Below, one piece after another: positions 1 to 5,165 of a DNA stretch of 5,165 bases. This DNA comes from JBEGTT01 sp041179245 (GTDB taxonomy: Bacteria; Pseudomonadota; Gammaproteobacteria; Burkholderiales; Rhodocyclaceae), in NCBI GenBank assembly GCA_041179245.1, contig JBEGTT010000070.1, forward strand, positions 1 through 5,165. Direction: 5' to 3'. The position numbers were made by a program, and so were the translations under genes. Position 1 is the first letter of the stretch. The number at the start of each line of letters is the position of its first letter. The notes under the pieces are model-generated. The model had not been told where the DNA came from. It saw nothing but the letters and a program-made list of their open reading frames with translations, and searched no databases.

Positions 1-381
1 AGCCATCACCAGCGTGTCGGTTATGGTTGGCGAAACATCCTTAACCTTAGGCTGCCCCAAGGTTTCTAGACGATTAAACTCTGCATCTAAAAATCCCGTA
101 TCGAAAGGGGCGTTGTGAATAATCAGTTCGGCCCCATCGATAAATGCCAGTAATGCCGGGGCTATTTCAGCAAACCGGGGCTTGTCTGCCAGAAACTCAG
201 CGGTAATGCCGTGGACAGCCTGCGCACCGGCATCAATCTCCCGGTCTGGCTGGATGTATTCATGGAAATGCCGCCCCGTAGGTCGCCTACTTTTCAGCTC
301 CAGGCAAGCCACTTCAATAATTCGGTGCCCCTGCTTAGGATCAAGCCCCGTGGTTTCCGTATCCAAAACGATCTGGCGCAT
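1..381 (-). CDS. dnaQ: DNA polymerase III epsilon subunit (3'-5' proofreading exonuclease), N-terminal part, runs off left edge
   Basis: The first 127 residues of the proofreading subunit of the replicative polymerase are present; the remainder lies beyond the window. The start is the ATG at 381-379, giving MRQIVLDTETTGLDP. Exonuclease motif I is visible with the metal-binding acids D7 and E9 in DTET. Motif II is the HNAPFD stretch with D94. The conserved VHGIT segment lies around residues 57-60. The motif III His/Asp pair would be off the window. In this family the enzyme removes misincorporated 3' nucleotides within the Pol III core, bound to the alpha subunit. The start lies 5 nt after the rnhA stop, with an AGGA ribosome-binding sequence (392-395) inside the end of rnhA, so the gene is expected to be co-transcribed with rnhA. 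In E. coli rnhA and dnaQ are adjacent but divergent; here they point the same way. The identification is strong. Confidence 0.96.
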   Translation of the reverse strand, partial: MRQIVLDTETTGLDPKQGHRIIEVACLELKSRRPTGRHFHEYIQPDREIDAGAQAVHGITAEFLADKPRFAEIAPALLAFIDGAELIIHNAPFDTGFLDAEFNRLETLGQPKVKDVSPTITDTLVMA

Positions 382-386
382 AAGTC

Positions 387-845
387 TTATTTCCTGAATT
401 CTTCGATGCCACGATTGGCTAAGGCATCCGCCTGTTCATTACCCGGATCACCGGCATGCCCCTTGACCCAAAACCACTCTAGTTGATGCGCTACCGTCAA
501 ACTATCTAGGGTTTGCCAAAGGTCTGCGTTCTTGACCGGTTTTTTGTCTGCTGTTCGCCAGCCATTTTTTTTCCAACCATGAATCCACGTACTAATCCCT
601 TGCTGGACATATTTTGAATCCGTATGAATCTGAGCTGAAACAGGCCGCTTTAAGGCTTCTAAGGCTCTAATCACCGCCGTCAATTCCATCCGGTTGTTGG
701 TGGTGTTTTCTTCACCGCCACACAATTCTTTAGTGTGAGCGCCCATACTCAGAAAAGCCCCCCACCCACCTGGACCGGGATTTCCTTTACACGCCCCATC
801 GGTATAAATCACGACTACCGGTGCTTCTTCTTCCTGACCATTCAT
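387..845 (-). CDS. rnhA: Ribonuclease HI
   Basis: This is a 152-residue RNase HI, close to the usual bacterial length of about 150-155. It cleaves the RNA strand of RNA:DNA hybrids such as primers and R-loops in the cytoplasm, using divalent metal. All expected catalytic residues are visible: D16 in YTDGAC, E54 in NRMEL, D76 in HTDSKYV, H130 in KGHAG and D140 in NEQAD. The Trp/Lys-rich basic protrusion that grips the hybrid is present around residues 89-106 (HGWKKNGWR and the following lysines). The ATG start overlaps the stop of the upstream methyltransferase gene by 4 nt (ATGA, 845-842). A strong Shine-Dalgarno sequence, AGGAAGGA at 861-854, lies inside that gene, with an 8-nt spacer. dnaQ follows 5 nt downstream. 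Nothing is missing or truncated. Confidence 0.97.
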   Translation of the reverse strand: MNGQEEEAPVVVIYTDGACKGNPGPGGWGAFLSMGAHTKELCGGEENTTNNRMELTAVIRALEALKRPVSAQIHTDSKYVQQGISTWIHGWKKNGWRTADKKPVKNADLWQTLDSLTVAHQLEWFWVKGHAGDPGNEQADALANRGIEEFRK

Positions 846-1588
846 TCCGACTTTCCTTCCTGCCGCACCCCTGTTGCTCCTGTTAAACTGGGCTTAAGCA
901 CCCGCTGCCCTGAAGAAGGGGTAACCGTAGCCCAAGGTGGCATCAAACGCATCCCTTTGACCCGCTTAACGGCACGCAATAAATACGTCCCCCCAGCCCC
1001 ACGCCACCAACGATCCCCCGCCCGCTCAAGAAATGACAGCCTACCTAGCATTTTCGCTGAGCCACAAGGCGGGACATAACAACCAAAAGCGCCTCTATCA
1101 ACTTCAAAACTGAGTAATTGCAGCCAATCTCTTAGCCGTGCAATAGAAAGATATTTGCCATTCCAAGGAAAGCTACGTGGGCGTTGCACTAGGGGATATG
1201 GCAACCGGTTAACCCAACGCCAAAATCCCCAAAGCGACCAAGGGTTAAAACCAATAATCAGCAACTGCCCTTCTGGACGTAACACACGCTCAATTTCGCG
1301 TAGCACCTGATGGGGGTCCGCATCAAAATCAAGGACGAATGGTAATACGACCAGATCAATGCTCTGCGACGCTAATGGGAGTTCTGTCAGGTGGCAACAC
1401 AGATCGACATCGCCAACGGTATCGATTTTTATTCGGAGAGGAATTCGATTTGCCGACAACAAATCTAGGCTGGGCAAGCCAATTTGCAGCGCATTGAAGC
1501 CAAACACATCAACGACACGGTCGGCACATTGCTGCTGGACCCAGCCCAAAACATACCGCCCTTGTGGCGAAGCATGCCAAGCACTCAA
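842..1588 (-). CDS. YafS-like class I SAM-dependent methyltransferase
   Basis: This 248-residue protein resembles the methyltransferase gene commonly found next to rnhA (YafS in E. coli). The N-terminus has a family-like WHASPQGRYVLGW segment (residues 4-16) followed by DVFGFNALQIGLP (27-39). The methyltransferase-11-like core is recognisable: an acidic strand-4 region, LPLASQSIDLVVLPFVLDF (70-88), then DPHQVLREIERVLRPEGQLLIIGFNPWSLWG (91-121, positions only as a guide). Motif I lacks a clear GxGxG glycine loop, as in other members I recall, and the substrate is unknown. The start is a TTG at 1588-1586. It is the only standard start codon between the upstream in-frame stop and the conserved N-terminus, and it overlaps the response regulator stop as TTGA. 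No strong ribosome-binding site is visible, so translational coupling is likely. The 3' end overlaps rnhA by 4 nt and carries the rnhA ribosome-binding site. Confidence 0.85.
   Translation of the reverse strand: MSAWHASPQGRYVLGWVQQQCADRVVDVFGFNALQIGLPSLDLLSANRIPLRIKIDTVGDVDLCCHLTELPLASQSIDLVVLPFVLDFDADPHQVLREIERVLRPEGQLLIIGFNPWSLWGFWRWVNRLPYPLVQRPRSFPWNGKYLSIARLRDWLQLLSFEVDRGAFGCYVPPCGSAKMLGRLSFLERAGDRWWRGAGGTYLLRAVKRVKGMRLMPPWATVTPSSGQRVLKPSLTGATGVRQEGKSE
854..861 (-). promoter_or_regulatory. Strong Shine-Dalgarno of rnhA inside the methyltransferase gene
   Basis: On the minus strand the sequence reads AGGAAGGA, 8 nt before the rnhA ATG. It supports the ATG at 845 as the rnhA start despite the 4-nt overlap with the upstream gene. 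Confidence 0.75.
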
Positions 1589-1980
1589 TTCAGCCCAACC
1601 ACTTTGGTAATGGCAGCAATGACCTTCGCCGCATTAAACGGCTTCACAATAAATGCACTTGCCCCATTCTGAATAGCTTCCTTAACGTTGCCCGCACTGG
1701 CGCTCGCCGTGATCATAATGACTTTAACATTTGGTGCCTTACGCCGAATTTCCTGAAGTGCCTCTAAACCATCCATTCCCGGCATCATGATATCGAGCAG
1801 AATCACACTGGGACTCAAGCGCACCGCAATATCCACCGCATGCTCACCGTCCTTACATTCCGCTACCACGTCATAATCCTCACTACGTAAAATTCCGCGT
1901 AATAACGTTCGCATCATGTCGTTGTCGTCGACTAGGGCCACACTGATCTTCGGGCCTTTGTCTAGTTTCTCCGGTTTCAT
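1585..1980 (-). CDS. Single-domain (CheY-like) response regulator
   Basis: This is a 131-residue protein made of one receiver domain with no output domain. The key receiver residues are all present: the acid pair D18/D19 in LVDDND, the phospho-acceptor D63 in LLDIMMPGMDG, T91 in MITAS, the aromatic switch position F110, and K113 in VKPF. It should be phosphorylated by a histidine kinase and act through protein-protein contact, but the partner is not in the window. Resemblance to CheY is at fold level only; no chemotaxis gene is nearby. The ATG start at 1980-1978 has only a weak upstream GAGA-like ribosome-binding sequence. The gene stops within the TTGA overlap with the methyltransferase, so it is the first gene of a coupled run leading to rnhA and dnaQ. 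A possible promoter lies in the 77-bp spacer upstream. Confidence 0.93.
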   Translation of the reverse strand: MKPEKLDKGPKISVALVDDNDMMRTLLRGILRSEDYDVVAECKDGEHAVDIAVRLSPSVILLDIMMPGMDGLEALQEIRRKAPNVKVIMITASASAGNVKEAIQNGASAFIVKPFNAAKVIAAITKVVGLN

Positions 1981-2023
1981 TGAATGTTAGATTCTCGTGT
2001 GAAGGCGTGTAGTCATTTTTGAC

Positions 2024-2032
2024 ATTTTAACA
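2024..2032 (-). promoter_or_regulatory. Possible extended -10 promoter for the response regulator operon
   Basis: The minus strand reads TGTTAAAAT, which matches the extended -10 consensus TGnTATAAT at all but one position. No good -35 hexamer is seen 16-18 bp upstream, as would be acceptable for an extended -10 promoter. A start site near 2017 would give a leader of about 37 nt before the ATG at 1980. This is motif matching by eye and is only suggestive. Confidence 0.3.
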
Positions 2033-2041
2033 GGCTAGCCT
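2032..2041. repeat. Perfect 10-bp palindrome AGGCTAGCCT in the spacer, possible operator
   Basis: AGGCTAGCCT is its own reverse complement. It overlaps the TG element of the possible extended -10 by one base. With no loop it cannot form a normal terminator hairpin, but it could be a dimeric protein-binding site. A second small inverted repeat, GTCA-TTTT-TGAC, lies at 2012-2023 around the inferred transcription start. Palindromes this short can arise by chance. Confidence 0.25.
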
Positions 2042-2057
2042 TGATTAGCACCGGTTG

Positions 2058-2621
2058 TTATTGCCCGTAGCGGAAGCGGACTGGTAGTAATACTTCTGGT
2101 GGTAATCCCGGAGTCACCGTTGGCATTAAGGACAATACCGCCTCTTTTGCCGCCTCGTTAAATAGTCCATAAGGGCTCGCAATTTCAACGTTTGCACCCA
2201 ATACCTTGCCGGTCCCTGATTCCACCATCAAGCGCAATAAAACATCCCCATTCAAACGCTTCGAAACATAAGCATCGGGGTAAAAACTATTTAAGGGTTC
2301 TTCTATTTGACGGGGTAACGCTGCCGGTGGCAATACCGATGGTTTATCGGTATGTTTTTGAGATTCGGGGACTTTAACTTGCTTCACCAAAACCGGCTTC
2401 ACCTCTTCAGCCACCAAGGGTTCTGGCTCAATATAAGGCTCAGGCAAACCAACAAAGTTAACTGAAAGAGGCAATGATTTTGCTACCGTCTCCGGCAAAA
2501 AGGCAAAATACAGCACGCCAACACCCACCAGTAGCACGTGAACCACAAAGGACAAGGTCAAAAACCAACGAATCCCTAATAATGGCTGCGCATAGTTTCG
2601 CGAGTAACCATATAAATTCAT
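2058..2621 (-). CDS. TonB-like energy transducer / TonB C-terminal domain protein
   Basis: With the ATG start at 2621 this is a 187-residue protein with TonB layout: a short cytoplasmic N-terminus, one membrane segment at about residues 19-42, a Pro/Glu- then Pro/Lys-rich periplasmic linker at about 59-98, and a TonB C-terminal-like domain at about 114-187. The membrane helix has the SxxxH spacing (S24, H28) that TonB uses to couple to ExbB/ExbD. The C-terminal domain begins YPDAY and has the expected G-x-V-L-L strand near 125-129. TonB passes proton-motive energy to outer-membrane receptors, but no exbB, exbD or receptor gene is in the window, so its partner is unknown. A longer form starting at TTG 2657 (199 residues) is possible. 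Neither start has a clear ribosome-binding site; I prefer ATG because it leaves 49 bp before the divergent ankyrin gene. It is separated from the response regulator by 77 bp. Confidence 0.8.
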   Translation of the reverse strand: MNLYGYSRNYAQPLLGIRWFLTLSFVVHVLLVGVGVLYFAFLPETVAKSLPLSVNFVGLPEPYIEPEPLVAEEVKPVLVKQVKVPESQKHTDKPSVLPPAALPRQIEEPLNSFYPDAYVSKRLNGDVLLRLMVESGTGKVLGANVEIASPYGLFNEAAKEAVLSLMPTVTPGLPPEVLLPVRFRYGQ

Positions 2622-2658
2622 TAGGGTTTTAGCGGAGTTTTTTTGAGCGTAACGCAAC

Positions 2659-2664
2659 GATAAT
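2659..2664 (+). promoter_or_regulatory. Possible -10 element of the ankyrin gene, close enough to imply a leaderless mRNA
   Basis: GATAAT differs from TATAAT at one position and ends 6 bp before the ATG at 2671, which places the expected +1 at or next to the start codon. No Shine-Dalgarno sequence is visible before this ATG, which fits a leaderless transcript. No convincing -35 hexamer is present, so the call is weak. Confidence 0.25.
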
Positions 2665-2670
2665 CACAAT

Positions 2671-3480
2671 ATGAATAAGAATCTGATCCCACTTGCCGGA
2701 CGAATCATAATCGGCTTTCTGGTTCCGCTAATGATGTTTTTCCACAGCGAAATCACGCAAGCCAATGAACTCCCCGACCCTGTCAGTTTCCGCATCAGTA
2801 TCGAAATGGGGGATACCGAAAAAGCCAGCCAGTGGCTTGATCGCGGGCTTGACCCCAATTTCCAAGGTGATCGACTAGGCAGCGCCCTCCACATTGCAGC
2901 TTGGAATGGTGACACCAAGATGCTCGCGTTATTTATGGCCAAAGGCGCCCGCATCAATCTGCTCAACAAAAATGGGGAAACCCCACTCCATATGGCCTCG
3001 CTACAAGGAAAAATGGCTACGGCAGAATGGCTTATTAGTAAAGGGGCAAACATCAATCCCGACCCACGAGCGGCCGCCTGGAGTGCGCTTCACTACGCGG
3101 CTTTTTCGGGCAAAAAGGAATTAGTGACCCGACTGCTTGAAAAGGGAGCTGATCTCAATGCCCGAGCACCCAACGGAACCACCCCGCTGATGTCGGCCAT
3201 TTATGAAGGCAAGCGCGATGTGGCCGATTTTCTGATTCGCCAAGGTGCCGACCGAACTCTTAAAAATGACTGGGGCGATGGCGCATTTGAGTGGGCGGTG
3301 AAGTACAACCAAACCGATCTAGCCCAATTGATTAGCAGCCGGGAGCAATTTTCCAGCGCTTTCAGCCGTCCAGCCCAACGCCGCCCGGAAACACCCATCG
3401 AAAAACCAAGGATGACACTCTTATCACCCTTAGTCATTCAACCGACAGCAAGCCAAAAAAAGCGGCTACTGGCTCGTTAA
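2671..3480 (+). CDS. Exported ankyrin-repeat protein
   Basis: This 269-residue protein starts with a signal peptide: basic MNKN, a hydrophobic core at about 12-24 (IIIGFLVPLMMFF), and a likely cleavage after TQA at residue 31, so a periplasmic location is predicted. About five ankyrin units follow. The first is degenerate (about 36-65). Clear ones are at about 70-98 (SALHIAAWNGD), 102-130 (ETPLHMASLQG), 137-165 (SALHYAAFSGK) and 170-198 (TTPLMSAIYEG). A partial sixth lies at about 203-225. Most end in the usual KGA-x-(I/L)N type turn. The tail (about 226-269) is Pro- and basic-rich and probably unstructured. Ankyrin repeats bind proteins; the partner here is unknown. The ATG at 2671 is supported by the signal peptide although no ribosome-binding site is visible. 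The gene is divergent from the TonB-like gene and converges on tldD with 12 bp between stops, where I see no terminator hairpin. Confidence 0.88.
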   Translation: MNKNLIPLAGRIIIGFLVPLMMFFHSEITQANELPDPVSFRISIEMGDTEKASQWLDRGLDPNFQGDRLGSALHIAAWNGDTKMLALFMAKGARINLLNKNGETPLHMASLQGKMATAEWLISKGANINPDPRAAAWSALHYAAFSGKKELVTRLLEKGADLNARAPNGTTPLMSAIYEGKRDVADFLIRQGADRTLKNDWGDGAFEWAVKYNQTDLAQLISSREQFSSAFSRPAQRRPETPIEKPRMTLLSPLVIQPTASQKKRLLAR

Positions 3481-3492
3481 CAGAATTCGGTA

Positions 3493-4947
3493 TTAACCCG
3501 TTCCGCCAACAGTCAGTCCATCTAGCCGCAGGGTTGGTTGCCCCACCCCCACTGGCACACTCTGCCCTTCTTTTCCGCAAGTCCCCACGCCAGGGTCGAG
3601 TGCCAGGTCATTGCCGATCATCGAGACACGGGTCAGTGCATCCGGGCCATTGCCAATGAGTGTCGCTCCCTTGATCGGGGTGGTCACCTTACCGTCTTCA
3701 ATGAGATAAGCCTCGCTCATTGAGAAGACAAATTTACCGCTGGTGATATCAACCTGCCCACCACCAAAATTGACCGCATAAACCCCGTTTTTGACCGAGG
3801 CGATAATTTCTTGCGGGTCTTTATCCCCCGCTAGCATGGTGGTGTTCGTCATTCGCGGCAAAGGTAAATGCGCGTAAGACTCACGTCGACCATTGCCCGT
3901 TGGCGCAACGCCCATCAGGCGAGCGTTCAGGCTGTCCTGCATATAAGCTTTCAAAATCCCGTCTTCAATCAACACCGTACGCTGAGTGGGGGTTCCTTCA
4001 TCATCCATATTCAAAGAACCCCGACGATCAGGGAGCGTGCCATCATCAACAACGGTGACACCGGAAGCAGCAACCCTTTGGCCTAGTAAGCCAGCAAAAG
4101 CCGAGCTTCCCTTCCGGTTGAAGTCGCCTTCCAAACCATGCCCAATCGCTTCGTGGAGCAGAATACCGGGCCAACCATTGCCTAGCACCACGGTCATTTC
4201 ACCCGCTGGCGCAGGTTTAGCATGGAGGTTGATGGTCGCTTGGTGCACCGCTTCCAATGCATAACGCTGCAAAATCGTATCGCTGAAATAGCCATAATCA
4301 AATCGCCCCCCCCCCCCCGAAGATCCCTGCTCACGCAGTCCATTCTCTTCCACGATCACGGTGACAGAAACCCGTACGAGTGGGCGAATATCGGCAGCCA
4401 AGGTGCCATCAGCGCGGGCAACCAATACCACTTCATACTCGCCTGCCAAACCCGCCATGACTTGCACAACACGAGTATCGGCCTGACGCGCAAATGCTTC
4501 TAAGCGGTGCAGCAAATCCACTTTAGCCTGGGCCTGCAAAGAAGCCAGTGGGTCATTGGGCGCATATAGCCTATGAATAAGCGATCGGCCTCGCAATTGA
4601 GGAACCGTGCCCTGACCGCCTACCGAACCAATCGCCCGAACGGCCTTGGCCGCATCAGATAAAGCAGCAAAACTAATATCGTCGGAATAAGCAAAGGCGG
4701 TTTTTTCGCCGCTAATCGCGCGAACACCAACTCCCTGATCGATGTTGAAGCTGCCTGATTTGACAATACCTTCATCCAGACTCCAGCCTTCGGAACGAGA
4801 GTATTGAAAATAGAGATCCGCATCATCCAGTTGATGAGCCGCCATTTCCCCAAACACCTTCCCCAGCGCATCTACGCCAAGTCCATAGGGGGTTAACAAC
4901 AGGGATTCAGCCTGTACCAGTGCGTTGTTGTTTGCTGCAGAACTCAT
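3493..4947 (-). CDS. tldD: TldD metalloprotease subunit
   Basis: This 484-residue protein has the usual TldD length (about 480). TldD pairs with TldE/PmbA to form a cytoplasmic zinc protease that degrades modified or unstructured peptides, for example in microcin maturation and antitoxin turnover in E. coli. The metal site is visible as HEAIGHGLEGD, with H265, E266 and H270, and the expected third ligand C457 lies in the C-terminal GTCGKEGQ stretch. Other family-like segments are GGGGRF (211-216), SLNMDDEGTP (311-320) and NGRRESYAH (352-360). tldE is not in the window. The ATG at 4947 has a strong AGGAG site 5 nt upstream and overlaps the nitrilase stop by 1 nt (TAATG), so the two genes are probably co-transcribed. 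The GGGG residues are encoded by an unbroken run of 13 G, described separately; the frame is intact at this length. Confidence 0.97.
   Translation of the reverse strand: MSSAANNNALVQAESLLLTPYGLGVDALGKVFGEMAAHQLDDADLYFQYSRSEGWSLDEGIVKSGSFNIDQGVGVRAISGEKTAFAYSDDISFAALSDAAKAVRAIGSVGGQGTVPQLRGRSLIHRLYAPNDPLASLQAQAKVDLLHRLEAFARQADTRVVQVMAGLAGEYEVVLVARADGTLAADIRPLVRVSVTVIVEENGLREQGSSGGGGRFDYGYFSDTILQRYALEAVHQATINLHAKPAPAGEMTVVLGNGWPGILLHEAIGHGLEGDFNRKGSSAFAGLLGQRVAASGVTVVDDGTLPDRRGSLNMDDEGTPTQRTVLIEDGILKAYMQDSLNARLMGVAPTGNGRRESYAHLPLPRMTNTTMLAGDKDPQEIIASVKNGVYAVNFGGGQVDITSGKFVFSMSEAYLIEDGKVTTPIKGATLIGNGPDALTRVSMIGNDLALDPGVGTCGKEGQSVPVGVGQPTLRLDGLTVGGTG
4306..4318. repeat. 13-base homopolymer (poly-C on +, poly-G in tldD coding strand)
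   Basis: Thirteen consecutive C on the plus strand fall inside tldD and encode the end of S210 and the four glycines 211-214. All four glycine codons are GGG. Reading through by hand, 14 G would give a TGA three codons after the tract. Twelve G would give a TGA after 36 further codons, near 4194. Either change removes the HExxxH metal site. Confidence 0.95.
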
Positions 4948-5165
4948 TAAAACTCCTGTAAATGGTGATGCTGCAAGGCCGGTAGATTACGCCGAACCTC
5001 TTGAATACGTTGGTGAGAAAGCGTGGCGAGCACAACACCAGCTCCTTTTTCGCGCCTCGCTAATACGGTTCCCCAAGGATCAATCATCATGCTGTTGCCG
5101 TGGGTTTGGCGGCCATTCTCGTGAGTACCACCCTGACCAATGGCCAGCACGTAACACTGGTTTTC
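4947..5165 (-). CDS. Carbon-nitrogen hydrolase (nitrilase/omega-amidase Nit family), C-terminal part, runs off right edge
   Basis: Only the last 72 residues and the TAA stop are present; the reading frame is open to the right edge. The visible part matches the nitrilase C-terminus: ENQCYVLAIGQGG, then THENGRQTHGNSM, then the hallmark IDPWGTVLA and GVVLATL, ending in a helix LPALQHHH. The Glu-Lys-Cys catalytic triad of this superfamily lies outside the window, so activity cannot be judged. Homologues beside tldD in Beta- and Gammaproteobacteria are usually of the Nit type (amidases acting on small omega-amides or deaminated glutathione); assigning that substrate here is inference from context. 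The stop codon overlaps the tldD start by 1 nt. Confidence 0.9.
   Translation of the reverse strand, partial: ENQCYVLAIGQGGTHENGRQTHGNSMMIDPWGTVLARREKGAGVVLATLSHQRIQEVRRNLPALQHHHLQEF
4953..4957 (-). promoter_or_regulatory. Shine-Dalgarno of tldD inside the nitrilase gene
   Basis: The minus strand reads AGGAG, separated by 5 nt from the tldD ATG. It lies in the last codons of the upstream gene and fixes the tldD start at 4947. Confidence 0.8.

Noticed and set aside
735..1079. Plus-strand open frame across the rnhA/methyltransferase junction
   Set aside because: It is antisense to two well-supported overlapping genes, and its low-complexity, Pro/Arg-rich product looks like a shadow.
2647..2655. 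Small inverted repeat GCGT-A-ACGC upstream of the ankyrin gene
   Set aside because: Four-base arms are expected often by chance. I could not tie it to any known operator.
2621..2657. Longer TonB-like start at TTG 2657, adding 12 residues
   Set aside because: The codon is a rare start, there is no ribosome-binding site, and it would leave only 13 bp before the divergent gene. It is kept only as an alternative.
2664..3056. Long minus-strand open frame (130 codons) opposite the ankyrin gene
   Set aside because: It lies entirely antisense to a gene with a signal peptide and clear ankyrin repeats. The predicted protein shows no recognisable domain, so it is a shadow frame.
3476..3497. GTTAAC...GTATTAAC inverted repeat at the convergent ankyrin/tldD junction as a terminator
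   Set aside because: The arms are only about 5 bp with a 12-nt loop, AT-rich, and without a following T-run. It is not a credible intrinsic terminator.
3986..4503. Two plus-strand open frames of about 90 codons opposite tldD
   Set aside because: They are antisense to the conserved metal-site region of tldD and resemble no protein I know.

Overview
The window looks like an ordinary, densely packed stretch of a proteobacterial chromosome. Protein-level recognition (a DnaQ beginning directly with MRQIVLDTETTG, a YafS-like methyltransferase beside rnhA and dnaQ, and a nitrilase-family gene beside tldD) points to Betaproteobacteria, perhaps a Nitrosomonadales-type organism with moderate GC. This placement is inference from remembered gene order and was not tested by any search. 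I saw no mobile element, CRISPR array, tRNA or rRNA.

Layout from left to right: the first 1980 bases hold a tight leftward operon. Read in its own direction it runs: single-domain response regulator (1585-1980), YafS-like SAM-dependent methyltransferase (842-1588), rnhA (387-845), dnaQ (381 to beyond the left edge). The first two junctions are 4-nt overlaps (TTGA, ATGA) and the third is a 5-nt gap, so translational coupling is likely. A 77-bp spacer (1981-2057) holds a possible promoter and two small inverted repeats. Next comes a leftward orphan TonB-like membrane protein (2058-2621). Divergent from it is a rightward gene for an exported ankyrin-repeat protein (2671-3480). That gene converges, with only 12 bp between stop codons, on leftward tldD (3493-4947). 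tldD follows directly on the 3' end of a nitrilase-family hydrolase gene (4947 to beyond the right edge), joined by a TAATG junction.

Functionally, rnhA and dnaQ belong to RNA:DNA hybrid removal and replication proofreading. TldD is half of the TldD/TldE metalloprotease that acts on modified or unstructured peptides. The TonB-like and ankyrin proteins are predicted to act at the inner membrane and in the periplasm. The most notable feature is an uninterrupted run of 13 G (coding strand) inside tldD, just upstream of the HExxxH metal site. Gain or loss of one base would truncate the protein before its active site, so the tract is a candidate phase-variation or mutation hotspot. No intergenic stretch exceeds 300 bases, and I found no convincing novel system.
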